Source: Rhodococcus sp. 1168 (GTDB lineage Bacteria > Actinomycetota > Actinomycetes > Mycobacteriales > Mycobacteriaceae). Taken from it: DNA of 64,000 nt. The position numbers and the translations under genes were made by a program. Under the pieces are notes generated by a model. That model had not been told where the DNA came from. It did not search any database and saw only the letters and a list, made by a program, of their open reading frames with translations. The stretch covers positions 79,011 to 143,010 of the forward strand of contig NZ_MKKY01000059.1 of assembly GCF_002091955.1 (NCBI RefSeq), written 5' to 3'. Shown here piece by piece: positions 1-9,173 of this stretch. Positions within the stretch are counted from its first letter, which is position 1; every line of letters begins with the position of its first letter.

Positions 1-108
1 AAACACCTCGGCGTGTGTTTCGCACTCACGGCCTTGGGTATCAGAGACAGTGGCACTGAAGCAGATTGGTGCCTCGATGTGTAAGAGCAGCCAAAGTCTG
101 GAGTCCGA

Positions 109-222
109 ATGTCAATCGACGAAACTACCGAGTCCGTGATCTGGCTCGATCCGAGCCCATTCGACAGTTGGTGGGATCGAGTGATGAGTCAGAGCCCCGT
201 CGCTCCGGCCGGCGGAAACTGA
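109..222 (+). CDS. Possible 37-residue small protein
   Basis: A short frame starts with ATG five bases after a TGGAG ribosome-binding motif and ends in TGA. The product (MSIDETTESV...) is acidic and has a WLDPSPFDSWWD stretch, more protein-like than random. I recognise no family. It lies just upstream of the broken alcohol dehydrogenase. It could be a real small gene, the remnant of a longer one, or chance; nothing else was seen in bases 1-279. Confidence 0.25.
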   Translation: MSIDETTESVIWLDPSPFDSWWDRVMSQSPVAPAGGN

Positions 223-279
223 TAGTCGGTTTGGCCGCTCGAAGGCCGACTCTTGCATGAAATGCGAAGGTGTAGTCCC

Positions 280-1460
280 ATGAAGGCATTTACCTGGCAC
301 GGTAAGCGTGATGTTCGCGTCGACTCGGTTCCCGACCCCATCATCGAAAAGCCCACGGACGCCGTTATCGAGGTCACCTCGACGAACATCTGCGGCTCTG
401 ACCTGCACTTGTACGAAGTGCTGGGCGCTTTCATGAACCCAGGGGACATCTTGGGTCACGAGCCGATGGGCATTGTTCGTGAAGTCGGTAAGGAGGTTAC
501 CAACTTGGCTGTCGGTGACAGAGTGGTGATTCCTTTCCAGATCTCGTGCGGTAGCTGTTTCATGTGTGATCGCTCGTTGTACACACAATGCGAGACCACC
601 CAGGTGCGCGAGCAGGGAATGGGTGCGGCACTGTTCGGTTTTCCGAGCTGTACGGCAGTGTCCCAGGAGGACAGGCCGAGTATCTGCGCGTTCCTCAGGC
701 ACAGTTCACCCACATCAAAGTTCCATCAGGAGCACCGGATTCGCGGTACGTGTACTTATCGGACGTGCTTCCGACGGCGTGGCAGTCCGTTGTGTACGCC
801 GACATCCCGCCTGGGGGTTCGGTGACGGTTCTCGGTCTCGGTCCCATCGGAGATATGGCCGCCCGCATTGCAACCCATCTCGGCTTCGACGTCATTGCTG
901 TCGACCGAGTTCCCGAGCGACTCGCCCGTGCACAAGCCCGCGGAATCCGGACGGTCGATCTCGCCCAACACGCGGGGGAGCTCGGCAAGGTGATCCGAGA
1001 TCTCACCGATGGGCGCGGTACCGACTCGGTGATCGACGCCGTCGGGATGGAAGCACATGGTTCACCTGTTGCAAAGGCTGCGCAGCAGCTCACCGGTCTG
1101 CTACCGGACTTTCTTGCCAAGCCGATGATGCAGAAGGCCGGAGTCGACAGACTCGATGCGGTGTACTCCGCGATCGACATCGTTCGTCGTGGCGGCACCA
1201 TATCGCTGATCGGCGTCTACGGCGGGGTTGCCGATCCACTTCCTTTGCTCACCATGTTCGACAAGCAGATTCAGCTGCGTATGGGCCAGGCCAACGTGAA
1301 GCGGTGGGTAAAGGACATCATGCCTTTGCTCGGTGAGGAGGATCCATTGGGTGTCGACTCGTTCGCAACCCACACTCTGCCCCTCGAGCAGGCCCCGCAC
1401 GCGTACGAGATATTCCAGAAGAAGCAGGACGGCGCGGTCAAGGTCATTCTGAAGCCCTGA
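280..1460 (+). pseudogene. Zinc-dependent alcohol/formaldehyde dehydrogenase, frameshifted
   Basis: This is a medium-chain zinc dehydrogenase of the glutathione-independent formaldehyde dehydrogenase type, expected to oxidise an alcohol or aldehyde with NAD. The first part (ATG at 280) carries CGSDLH, GHEPMG and the four-cysteine structural zinc loop CGSCFMC...C. The second part carries the NAD-binding GLGPIG motif and ends at 1460. The halves are in different frames: after GAALFGF the match continues as [11 protein letters not shown] in the other frame. One base appears to be missing in or beside the T4 run at 639-642. Restoring it gives about 393 residues, normal for the family. It is either a recent pseudogene or a base-call error. 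Confidence 0.8.
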
Positions 1461-1490
1461 GTGGCTATGGGGGCGAAGGGCCTTCGCCGA

Positions 1491-2099
1491 TCAGAGTCCA
1501 GGCGGCGAAGGGTTGTCGGGTGACAGCCTGTTCTCGTCCAAAAGTGACTCCAACAACCGGACTGTCAAGTGCACAACTTGGTTTTCTTCTGCGCCCGCTA
1601 GCTCGTCGAGCGTTCCAGCTGCGCGTCCCAACGCGATGCCAGCCAACACTGCCACTGCTATCTGGGCTCTCAATCGTGGGGAGTCGAGACCTGCCTCCTC
1701 CATCCGATCTTGTATTCCCGCAGTGAGTTTGGCGTCGATTCGAGCTGTCGCTGCGGTCTGAATCGCTGGATCGTCGTGTGCACGAACAACCGCCTGCAGT
1801 ACGGGGCTCGGTCCGACCTGGGTAACACGCCGGATCGTTGCCTCGATCCGAGCTGGGTCGAGCATGTCCGAAAGATGCGGATTCTCGTTTTCCGTCGGCA
1901 GGGTTTGGATATACAAGGCAGCCTTGCTCCCGAAATAGCGGGCGATCAAGGCAGGATCAGCGCCGGCTTTCTCGCCGATCTCGCGGATGGTCGTTCGCTC
2001 GTATCCACGCGCACCGAACAGTTCGGTTGCAGCTTCGAGAAGATCCTGCTTGGTGCGGTCGGAGTCGCGAGCGCGGGCTACCTGGCGTGTCTGGGTCAT
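1491..2099 (-). CDS. TetR/AcrR family transcriptional regulator
   Basis: A 202-residue regulator with an N-terminal TetR helix-turn-helix (about residues 16-60: LLEAATELFGARGYERTTIREIGEKAG followed by ALIARYFGSK). The C-terminal part would bind an unknown ligand. Its start overlaps the stop of the upstream MFS transporter in an ATGA, so the two are translationally coupled. The arrangement suggests that it represses the transporter operon and is relieved by an exported compound. The effector cannot be read from the sequence. Confidence 0.9.
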   Translation of the reverse strand: MTQTRQVARARDSDRTKQDLLEAATELFGARGYERTTIREIGEKAGADPALIARYFGSKAALYIQTLPTENENPHLSDMLDPARIEATIRRVTQVGPSPVLQAVVRAHDDPAIQTAATARIDAKLTAGIQDRMEEAGLDSPRLRAQIAVAVLAGIALGRAAGTLDELAGAEENQVVHLTVRLLESLLDENRLSPDNPSPPGL

Positions 2100-3607
2100 C
2101 GTGAATCCTCACTCTGTCCTCGGCGGCTGGCGATGTCGTAGGCAAAGCCGCCGGCGGCGGCTGATTCGATGCTCTCGTCGACCAATCTGGCAGGCAGTTT
2201 TTCGGCGCGGCTGCCTCGGCAGGATAAAGCAAAAGCCAGGATTGCCGTGCCCGTCCAAAGGCCGATACCGACGATGGCAGTTGCCGTGTAGCCAGCACTG
2301 TCCGGGAACGTCTGCCCGGGGGCTGTATATACCGCAAGCACGGTGGCGCTCAAAGCGCTGCCTACTGCACCACCGACCGTGCGTGCTACTTGGTTGACTC
2401 CTAGTGCGCTCCCGGTTTCGTGCGGTGGGACCGCGCTGACGATGAATGCAGGCATAGCGGCGAAGGTGAACCCGATACCGAGACCGGCTACACCCATGAG
2501 TAAGAACACGACCCACAGTTCGTCTCGACCGAACAGAAATAGCGTGAGCGCACCGGAGAAGGCCATCGCACCGATCGGCATGATCATCGATCTGCTGATC
2601 CACCGCTCGGCCAGGGGAAGGAGCCTGTTCGCAAACACGCTCGTCAACGAGAACGGCACGAGTACGAGGCCTGCCACCATCGCAGACCGACCGAGTCCAT
2701 AACCGGTGTCGGACGGTGTCTGTACGAAGCGGATGACCGCCGATGACAGAACGAACATCCCGATACCGGCGAAAAGTCCTGTGACGTCGGCAGTCAGGAC
2801 CGCAGGTTTGGACAACAGCCGCAATTCGACGAGCGGGAATCGAGTCCGCAGCTCGTGGAAAGTCCAGCCCACGAGGACTGAGAGGCCCACCGCCGCACAT
2901 CCGATTGTCTGGAACGAGGCCCAACCCCAGTAGCTGCCGGAGGTGAGCGCAATCAACAACAGGGTCAGGCCGATTCCGATGAGCACTGCACCGACGATAT
3001 CGAGCGGCTTGTGCGGTACGTGCCGGCTGGATGGAACCGAAGTGATGCCGCCGACCAACACCGCGAGCGATGCCACAGAGGCGACAACGAAGCATGCGTG
3101 GTAACCCCAGAGGTGGGCAATCACCCCGGTCAGTGGGTAGCCGAGACCGATGCCGGCTACCGCGGTCACCGACAATGCCGCGACGGTGCGTCTGGCCTCG
3201 ATCGGTGTCAGATGATCGCGAGCTACGGCCATTGCGAGCGGCGCGAGCCCCAGCCCGACGCCTTGGAGGCCACGCCCGATGAGCAGGAGCGCGAGGTTGC
3301 TCGGGATTGCAGCCAGGACACAACCGATGAAGACCACGGACAACGCTCCGATGATTACGGGTCGTCGGTGTGGACCGTCTCCGAGACGGCCGAGTATCGG
3401 AACGGTAACGGCACCCACCAGCATCGTTATCGTCAGTGTCCACTGCGCGCTCGTGAACGAGACCGAGTATGCGTCCGCCACTGTCGGGATCAACGGTGCG
3501 CCGACGCTGCTGACGATGGCGACGACGGTACAAATCGCAGCCAAGACCGGCACGAACCCCCGGGGGTTCGCGAGCTGTTCCTCCGGTTTGTCATCAATCG
3601 ATGTCAT
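2096..3607 (-). CDS. MFS drug/solute exporter (14-TM type)
   Basis: A 503-residue major facilitator with about 14 hydrophobic segments. It has the loop motif GRLGDGPHRRPV between helices 2 and 3 and a helix-5-like motif (AVAGIGLGYPLTG), as in the DHA2/EmrB-type drug:proton antiporters. It is the first gene of a two-gene operon with the overlapping TetR gene. Export of a toxic compound across the inner membrane is the likely role; the substrate is unknown. ATG at 3607 is only about eight bases from a TATAAC box, so the message may be leaderless. Confidence 0.88.
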   Translation of the reverse strand: MTSIDDKPEEQLANPRGFVPVLAAICTVVAIVSSVGAPLIPTVADAYSVSFTSAQWTLTITMLVGAVTVPILGRLGDGPHRRPVIIGALSVVFIGCVLAAIPSNLALLLIGRGLQGVGLGLAPLAMAVARDHLTPIEARRTVAALSVTAVAGIGLGYPLTGVIAHLWGYHACFVVASVASLAVLVGGITSVPSSRHVPHKPLDIVGAVLIGIGLTLLLIALTSGSYWGWASFQTIGCAAVGLSVLVGWTFHELRTRFPLVELRLLSKPAVLTADVTGLFAGIGMFVLSSAVIRFVQTPSDTGYGLGRSAMVAGLVLVPFSLTSVFANRLLPLAERWISRSMIMPIGAMAFSGALTLFLFGRDELWVVFLLMGVAGLGIGFTFAAMPAFIVSAVPPHETGSALGVNQVARTVGGAVGSALSATVLAVYTAPGQTFPDSAGYTATAIVGIGLWTGTAILAFALSCRGSRAEKLPARLVDESIESAAAGGFAYDIASRRGQSEDSR

Positions 3608-3615
3608 CGCTTGAT

Positions 3616-3621
3616 GTTATA
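3616..3621 (-). promoter_or_regulatory. Possible -10 box of the MFS-tetR operon
   Basis: On the minus strand TATAAC lies eight bases upstream of the MFS ATG, which would place transcription start at or next to the start codon. No convincing -35 box was found. Leaderless messages are common in this group. Confidence 0.35.
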
Positions 3622-3806
3622 CCCGGTTCCGTGTTCGGGTCGGATCGAATTTGTGCGTATGCAGACGGGGATGGATAGGAATGCGGGCACGACGGTCATG
3701 GACGGTTTACCGCGCACCTGATGTCTCGATGCCTTCACGTGGGTGTTCGAGGCGCGGATTGTGGGTAGCCACTTATGGCATCACACTCGAACTGGGGGAG
3801 CCTCGG

Positions 3807-4000
3807 ATGAGCGAACTGACACTGATCGGGCACGAGGAACTGGTGATTCGTCAACGATGGGAGGTCGTCGGTATCGTCGACGACGTCCTGGTTGACCCCT
3901 GGCTCATCGTTGGCAGTGTCTTCCTTCGGTGAGACGACGGCAGTCGTGGGCACGTAGCTGTTCCTGATCGGCAGTGTCGAGCGAGATCTGGGCTCCGCTG
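3807..4000 (+). pseudogene. YrhK-like membrane protein remnant
   Basis: ATG at 3807 follows a GGGGGAG ribosome-binding site. The frame reads HEELVIRQRWEVVGIVDDVLV...LIVGSVF and then stops at 3930 after 41 residues. Shifting one base after TTC at 3921-3923 continues the family pattern: FGETTAVVGT, then TAG at 3955 where this family normally has tryptophan, then LFLIGSVE. A full YrhK-domain protein would therefore need a one-base correction and one stop-to-Trp change. The family assignment is from memory of the YrhK pattern (RW/RYE, ND-L, GT-W-L-F-I/L-GS). Function of the family is unknown. Confidence 0.5.
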
Positions 4001-4042
4001 CAATCAGCTGCCTTATGGTTCCGAAATCAAAAGGAGAAGATA

Positions 4043-4372
4043 GTGATCTTCATTGTCGTTCAGTTCGAGACGAAGCCCGAGTGGACCGCGCGCTGGCCTG
4101 AACACGTAGCCGAGTTCACCGCTGATACACGCGCCGAGGCAGGCAACTTGTGGTTCGAATGGTCCCGAAGCCTCGAAGACCCATCCGTCTATGTGTTGCT
4201 CGAGGCCTTCCTCGATGACGAAGCCGGTGGTGCCCACGTCAACAGTGATCACTTCAAGAAGGCAATGAGAGAACTCCCGCGAGCTCTTGCGTCGACGCCC
4301 AAGATCGTCAGTCAGAGTGTGGATGTAACCGGGTGGGGCGAGATGGGTGAAATGTCGGTCGACGCGCAGTAG
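4043..4372 (+). CDS. ABM-domain (YgiN-like quinol/antibiotic biosynthesis) monooxygenase
   Basis: A 109-residue protein starting at GTG 4043, chosen because AAGGAG lies four to nine bases before it. It has the ABM ferredoxin-like pattern: an initial strand FIVVQFETKPEW, then TRAEAGNLWFEWSRS, YVLLEAFLDDEAGGAHVNSDHFKKA and a final strand. Relatives are small dimeric cofactor-free monooxygenases or quinone-modifying enzymes. It has no operon partner: the upstream gene is a remnant, and SulP begins 230 bases downstream. Confidence 0.8.
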   Translation: MIFIVVQFETKPEWTARWPEHVAEFTADTRAEAGNLWFEWSRSLEDPSVYVLLEAFLDDEAGGAHVNSDHFKKAMRELPRALASTPKIVSQSVDVTGWGEMGEMSVDAQ

Positions 4373-4442
4373 TCGATTCAACCGAATTTCTTCGATCGTC
4401 TCTCGGCGTGAGATGTGTCACCGAATGGCATTCTGAAGCGCG

Positions 4443-4468
4443 ACTCTACCCTCACGGGAGAGTAGGTT
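4443..4468 (+). promoter_or_regulatory. MerR-type dyad in the SulP-merR promoter region
   Basis: The stretch CTCTACCC-TCAC-GGGAGAG is an interrupted inverted repeat ending beside TAGGTT, a possible -10 box. Dyads of this kind inside a promoter spacer are typical of MerR regulators, and a merR gene is the second gene downstream. The link to that protein is an inference. Confidence 0.35.
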
Positions 4469-4602
4469 CGTGAACATAACTTTGCGTTCAGGTGCGAGCA
4501 GTCTGTGCCTATCTTGGCATTTTGCCCTCGACTCCGGCAAGCGTTCAACACCTCGCATCTTCGGATCACCCCACATTCCTCGACAGAGAATGGAGCATCT
4601 AC

Positions 4603-6111
4603 ATGGCTTCCGCGGCCACCGCAGCGCAGACGATCGAACCACAATGGACGGTATGGTCTGCCCTGCGATCGCCGAGACGGTTGCGAATCGAGGTTCTCGC
4701 CGGGCTGGTGGTGGCTCTGGCACTGATTCCAGAGGCGATCTCATTCTCGATCATTGCCGGCGTCGACCCGCGTGTCGGACTGTTTGCGTCGTTCACCATG
4801 GCGGTGACGATCTCGATCGTAGGTGGTAGACCCGCAATGATTTCGGCCGCCACCGGTGCAGTCGCGTTGGTAATCGCGCCTCTGGTGCGGGACTACGGCG
4901 TCGAGTATCTGATCGCGACCGTCATTCTCGCCGGCGTGCTGCAGATACTGCTCAGCGTGGTGGGGGTCGCCAAATTGATGCGCTTCATCCCACGCAGCGT
5001 CATGGTGGGATTCGTCAATGCGCTGGCGATACTAATCTTTGTCGCCCAGGTTCCGCACCTTCTCGGCGTCCCATGGCTGGTGTATCCCATGGTTGCCATC
5101 GGGATCGCAGTAATGGTGTTCTTGCCCAAGATGAGCACCATCGTCCCTGCGCCGCTGGTCGCGATCGTGTTGCTGACGGCGGCGACGATCGTGTTCGCGC
5201 TGAGTGTTCCCAATGTCGGTGACGAAGGGGAACTCCCGTCGAGTTTGCCGTCACTACTCATTCCTGACGTTCCACTCACATTCGAGACACTGAAGATCAT
5301 TGCCCCGTATGCGTTCACGATGGCCATCGTCGGTCTGCTCGAGTCGCTGATGACTGCGAAGTTCGTCGACGACATCACCGACAGTCACTCGAACAAGACC
5401 AGAGAGTCCTGGGGTCAGGGTGTCGCCAATATCGTCACCGGATTCTTCGGCGGTATGGGCGGTTGCGCGATGATCGGACAGACGATGATCAACGTCAAGA
5501 CCTCCGGTGCGCGAACTCGGATCTCAACTTTCCTTGCAGGTGTGTTTCTGCTGATTCTCGTTGTCGGTCTGGGCGACATAGTCTCACTGATCCCGATGGC
5601 TGCATTGGTAGCGGTGATGATCATGGTTTCGGTCGGCACCTTCGATTGGCACAGCATCTCCCCAGCAACTTTGCGGCGGATGCCCATGAGCGAAACCCTT
5701 GTCATGGTTGCCACGGTCGCGGTCACCGTTGCGACCGACAATCTCGCCTACGGGGTGGCGGTCGGCGTCGTGACCGCGATGGTCTTGTTCGCGCGACGCG
5801 TCGCGCATCTGACCGAGGTCGTAAATGTGGCACACCCGGACCCGGACACCCGCGTCTACGCGGTGCATGGCGAGTTGTTCTTCGCCTCCAGCAACGACTT
5901 GATCTACCAGTTCGATTACGTCGGTGACCCTGCCAATATCGTGATCGACATGTCGTCATCACACATCTGGGATGCGTCGACCGTCGCGACTCTCGATGCG
6001 ATCACCACCAAATACGCAGCCAAGGGGAAGATCGCGACCATCGTCGGGTTGAACGAGGCCAGCGCGCAGCGACACGGGTTGCTGAGCGGTAATCTCGGCG
6101 CAGGGCACTGA
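4603..6111 (+). CDS. SulP family anion transporter with STAS domain
   Basis: A 502-residue inner-membrane protein beginning at ATG 4603, after GAGAATGGAG. It has about 11 hydrophobic segments, including the SulP signature around [29 protein letters not shown] and the conserved [30 protein letters not shown] region. A short C-terminal STAS domain follows (about residues 400-490, [22 protein letters not shown]). SulP proteins carry sulfate, bicarbonate or other anions; the substrate here is unclear. The next gene is a MerR regulator 35 bases downstream, probably co-transcribed. Confidence 0.92.
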   Translation: MASAATAAQTIEPQWTVWSALRSPRRLRIEVLAGLVVALALIPEAISFSIIAGVDPRVGLFASFTMAVTISIVGGRPAMISAATGAVALVIAPLVRDYGVEYLIATVILAGVLQILLSVVGVAKLMRFIPRSVMVGFVNALAILIFVAQVPHLLGVPWLVYPMVAIGIAVMVFLPKMSTIVPAPLVAIVLLTAATIVFALSVPNVGDEGELPSSLPSLLIPDVPLTFETLKIIAPYAFTMAIVGLLESLMTAKFVDDITDSHSNKTRESWGQGVANIVTGFFGGMGGCAMIGQTMINVKTSGARTRISTFLAGVFLLILVVGLGDIVSLIPMAALVAVMIMVSVGTFDWHSISPATLRRMPMSETLVMVATVAVTVATDNLAYGVAVGVVTAMVLFARRVAHLTEVVNVAHPDPDTRVYAVHGELFFASSNDLIYQFDYVGDPANIVIDMSSSHIWDASTVATLDAITTKYAAKGKIATIVGLNEASAQRHGLLSGNLGAGH

Positions 6112-6146
6112 CAGGTACGCGCGTGACAAGAAGGAGCTATGCGGCT

Positions 6147-6542
6147 ATGCCTGAACGCGAAGGCGAACCGGCACAGATGCAGATCGGCAACGTCGCAGCG
6201 CGAACCGAGCTGTCCATCAAGACAATTCGGCACTACGACGATGCGGGTTTGGTGACTCCATCGGCGCGAAGTAGAGGCGGGTTCCGCTTGTACACCGAAT
6301 CGGATGTGCAGCGGTTGCTCGTCATACGGCGCATGAAACCACTGGGATTCACGCTGGGGGAGATGCGCGAACTTCTTGCCGCTCTCGACGCTCGAGCAGA
6401 TGGATCCGCCGACCACGAGATACGAGCAACTGCTGAGCGATACGTCGACGAATGCCATCGTCGCGCCGAAACCACGTGCGCCGAATTGCGAACACAGCTC
6501 GCTTACGCCGAAGAATTCACTGCACTCCTTGCGCAGCCCTGA
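6147..6542 (+). CDS. MerR family transcriptional regulator
   Basis: About 131 residues from ATG 6147, with AAGGAG 11 bases before it; GTG 6123 is an alternative that adds eight residues. The N-terminal HTH is classic MerR: QIGNVAARTELSIKTIRHYDDAGLVTPSARSRGGFRLY, then a dimerisation helix. There is no obvious metal-binding cysteine set, so it may sense an organic ligand or act without one. It follows the SulP transporter closely, and a MerR-like dyad lies in front of that operon. Confidence 0.85.
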   Translation: MPEREGEPAQMQIGNVAARTELSIKTIRHYDDAGLVTPSARSRGGFRLYTESDVQRLLVIRRMKPLGFTLGEMRELLAALDARADGSADHEIRATAERYVDECHRRAETTCAELRTQLAYAEEFTALLAQP

Positions 6543-6545
6543 TCG

Positions 6546-7286
6546 TCACACTCCGGCAACACCCAACAGTTGTCCGATCAGGTAGGTCACTATCATGGCC
6601 AGCGCGCCGCCGATGACGATGCGCCACATTGCAGGGCCCGGCCTCGAACCGCCCAGGCGCGCGCTGACCTGGCCGGTCAACGCCAGCGCCAACAGAACCG
6701 CCACGAAGGTCACCAGAATTCGAGCTGATGCCGGTGGCGCGAGTATCGCAATGAGGGGCAACGCTGCGCCCAATGTGAAGGACAGAGCAGACGACAGTGC
6801 CGCCTGAATCGGGCTGGTCAGGTTATCCGGGTCGATATGGAGTTCGGCGTCGACGTGCGCTGCGAAAGCGTCGTGCTCGGTGAGTTCGTGAGCGACAGTG
6901 AGGGCAGTTGCCCGGCTGAGCCCCTTGCTTTCGTAGATCGAGGTCAGCTCTTCGAGTTCCGCGTCGGGATCATCACGCAGCTCCATTTCCTCCTTGGCCA
7001 GTAGGGACCTTTCGCTGTCCCGTTGGGTGCTCACCGACACGTACTCGCCAAGTGCCATCGACACGGCACCTGCGACAAGACCGGCGACGCCTGCGGCGAG
7101 TATCGGTCCCCGCTCGGACGAAAGTGCCGCAACACCGACGACGAGTCCTGCCGTGGAGACTATTCCGTCGTTGGCGCCGAGCACACCCGCGCGCAGCCAA
7201 TTGAGCCGTGACGTCAGACCGTCGTCGTGCTGTTCCCCAGGGTGGGCTGCGTATTTCTTGTCTCCCCGGCCGTTCGACTCGCTCAT
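6546..7286 (-). CDS. VIT1/CCC1 family iron/manganese transporter
   Basis: A 246-residue membrane protein starting at ATG 7286 (the frame is open further upstream but loses the family pattern). It has the VIT1/CCC1 N-terminal helix LRAGVLGANDGIVSTAGLVVGVA and MALGEYVSVSTQRDSE, a cytosolic helical region rich in E and D (ELRDDPDAELEELTSIYESKGLS, likely metal binding) and three further C-terminal helices. Members move Fe2+ or Mn2+ out of the cytosol. It converges on the merR gene with three bases between the stops. Confidence 0.9.
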   Translation of the reverse strand: MSESNGRGDKKYAAHPGEQHDDGLTSRLNWLRAGVLGANDGIVSTAGLVVGVAALSSERGPILAAGVAGLVAGAVSMALGEYVSVSTQRDSERSLLAKEEMELRDDPDAELEELTSIYESKGLSRATALTVAHELTEHDAFAAHVDAELHIDPDNLTSPIQAALSSALSFTLGAALPLIAILAPPASARILVTFVAVLLALALTGQVSARLGGSRPGPAMWRIVIGGALAMIVTYLIGQLLGVAGV

Positions 7287-7410
7287 AGTGCAAACGCTAG
7301 TTTCGATCTCGGCTGCGCGCCAGCAATGTAAGGCTTCCCGTAGTCCGTCTGGCGGCTGTCGCCGTGCCCCCCTCGCCTCATCGGTGTTGTCATTCGGTGT
7401 AGGAGGACTC

Positions 7411-7521
7411 ATGATTCGAAGCGCAGGCTGCGGGGTAAACACCTATCCGTTTCATCGTCAGCTTCGCAGGCGAGGTGAAGCGCAATGTCAGATGTGTTGT
7501 CCACACTGTGGTGTCGAGTAG
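7411..7521 (+). CDS. Small cysteine-rich 36-residue protein
   Basis: ATG at 7411 sits four bases after a perfect AGGAGG. The product is basic and ends in CQMCCPHCGVE, giving two overlapping CxxC pairs that could hold zinc or an Fe-S cluster. Its stop is 15 bases before the CDGSH protein gene, so the two may be co-transcribed. I recognise no family. The strong ribosome-binding site and the cysteine spacing support a real gene; the size leaves doubt. Confidence 0.45.
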   Translation: MIRSAGCGVNTYPFHRQLRRRGEAQCQMCCPHCGVE

Positions 7522-7536
7522 ATCGGGAACGGACGT

Positions 7537-7767
7537 ATGGCACGTACACGTATTCGCGTTGTGGGGCGCGGGCCCATGCTTGTGGACGGTCCGGTGGAGA
7601 TCACCATGCCCGACGGATCGCAGGTCGTCTCGGACCGCAGCGTTGTCGCGCTCTGCATGTGCAAGCGGAGCAAGATTTATCCGTTCTGCGACACCAGTCA
7701 TCGTGCTCGCCGAGAGCGGACACCTGCAGCGACAATCGGTCGAGCCGTCGACGACGCCGTCGAGTAG
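7537..7767 (+). CDS. CDGSH-type iron-sulfur domain protein
   Basis: A 76-residue protein with CMCKRSKIYPFCDTSHR, the C-x-C-x8-C-x3-H ligand pattern of the CDGSH 2Fe-2S family. Glycine of the name-giving motif is replaced by threonine. An N-terminal beta region (GPMLVDGPVEITMPDGSQV) matches small actinobacterial members. Such proteins transfer electrons or Fe-S clusters; the exact role is unknown. It lies beside the metal transporter gene (opposite strand) and directly after the small CxxC gene. Confidence 0.88.
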   Translation: MARTRIRVVGRGPMLVDGPVEITMPDGSQVVSDRSVVALCMCKRSKIYPFCDTSHRARRERTPAATIGRAVDDAVE

Positions 7768-7834
7768 ACCGGCTCGCCGTTGAACACCGTGACAGGCCGT
7801 CGAGGCACCGACCGATTCTGTGAACGACCATCGG

Positions 7835-8968
7835 TCAAAAGTCGACGATTGCCGAGATGTGTGACTCCAAATTGATTCGCACCCTTCCCGACGGCGGCGG
7901 CGTGCCCAATCCGAACGCCCGTACCACTGCCGCAACCGAAGCGCCGCCGAGTGCGACATCGCTGCCGAGTTGGGGCCAAGTGGACAGCGACACTCCGATT
8001 TCCGGTAGCGAAGCGAGCATCCTGGGAGTCAATTTCGTGGGGTCGAGAATCCGCGCAGCCAGCGGTGCCTTCTGCTCGGGCGTGATGTCAGCCAGGGAAC
8101 GGGCATCGAGGTCTCCGAGGAGGCCGTGTAGCAATGGTCTGGCCGGTTCGAGATCGAATCGCTCGACATCGAGTATTCCGCCGTCGCTGGTCTCCATCAC
8201 AACTGGTATGCCTCGACTTCTGGCGGCCTCACGGAGAGTCAACTTCGCGTCGAGCGAATCGCATTCGTCGATTACGATATCGAGTCCGTCCATGAACGTG
8301 TCCATACTGGAGGCGATCAGACCTTCCGGGTGCGTAATTACTGTCAGGTATGGGTCCAATTCAGCGATTCGGCGTGCTGCGACCGTGGTTTTGTTGATGT
8401 CCAGGTCGAACACCGATGCTGGGACTCTGTTGAGATTGGACAGGTCCAGTATGTCGAAATCGGCGAGTCTGAGCTCACCGCACAGTCCCTCTATCGCGAT
8501 AGTGTGCGCCACGGCGTGCCCCACGCTGAGTCCGACAACACCCACGCGCAGTTCGGTCATCCGCTCCTGCTCGGAGAGGGTGATCTTATTTCTGTTCCGG
8601 TCCAGTCGCAGAGTCCGAAAGGCTTTCGGCCCGAGAAGCTTCACGAGGGAGTGTCTCCACGGATAGTGAATCCACCGTTGTGGCTCGTCGAGGACCTCTG
8701 CCGGTGGGCTGGGCAAAAGGCCTATCAACGATTCGAGTTGGTTTTGCGACGCGTCGAGAATCCGCATTCCGGGTAGGGCCGCTAGTTCCTCGAAGGTCGT
8801 TGCATCGCTCTCGAGGGCCGAATTCAAAATCCGATGTTCTGACACGTGGCTCTCACTCTTCTCTTTCGGAGGCTCGAGCAGGTGCTCCGCTGTCGTCAAG
8901 ATATCCGATCCGGGTGCGCTCGATGTTCGCGGAGGTCCGATAGCACTGCAAACAAGTGGCGAAAGCAT
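7835..8968 (-). CDS. ThiF/MoeB-type E1-like protein (Rv1355c N-terminal half)
   Basis: A protein of up to 377 residues; GTG 8845 is an alternative start giving 336. The core (about residues 140-330) has the Rossmann signature RVGVVGLSVGHAVAHTIAIEGL, ADFDILDLSNLNR and DECDSLDAK of ThiF/HesA/MoeB adenylating enzymes. From memory it matches the first half of M. tuberculosis Rv1355c (MoeY), whose second half is a nitroreductase-like domain. Here the gene ends after PSGRVRINLESH and no nitroreductase part follows. The substrate is unknown. It is divergent from the gene at 9174. Confidence 0.75.
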   Translation of the reverse strand: MLSPLVCSAIGPPRTSSAPGSDILTTAEHLLEPPKEKSESHVSEHRILNSALESDATTFEELAALPGMRILDASQNQLESLIGLLPSPPAEVLDEPQRWIHYPWRHSLVKLLGPKAFRTLRLDRNRNKITLSEQERMTELRVGVVGLSVGHAVAHTIAIEGLCGELRLADFDILDLSNLNRVPASVFDLDINKTTVAARRIAELDPYLTVITHPEGLIASSMDTFMDGLDIVIDECDSLDAKLTLREAARSRGIPVVMETSDGGILDVERFDLEPARPLLHGLLGDLDARSLADITPEQKAPLAARILDPTKLTPRMLASLPEIGVSLSTWPQLGSDVALGGASVAAVVRAFGLGTPPPSGRVRINLESHISAIVDF

Positions 8969-9173
8969 CGACAGAGTGCATCGCCGGCACCGGAAATTTC
9001 ATTATCCGCAGTGCTGCGACCAAGATTTACGAAGTTCGAACAGTCAAATGTTTCACGACCAGGAAGAATTGCCTGGTGCCACTTGGTACATGAACTGTCG
9101 GCGCCCGATAGCGTCGGCTTTTACCCCCTAGCCGGGGATATTTGGAACCCGGCATGTCTTTCTAGGAGAAACC

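Noticed and set aside
66..260. 64-residue plus-strand frame near the start
   Set aside because: Arginine-rich shadow-like composition and no ribosome-binding site; a different frame at 109 looks better.
3651..3932. 93-residue frame covering the YrhK-like start
   Set aside because: The upstream part has no ribosome-binding site and no protein-like pattern; only the part from ATG 3807 matches a family.
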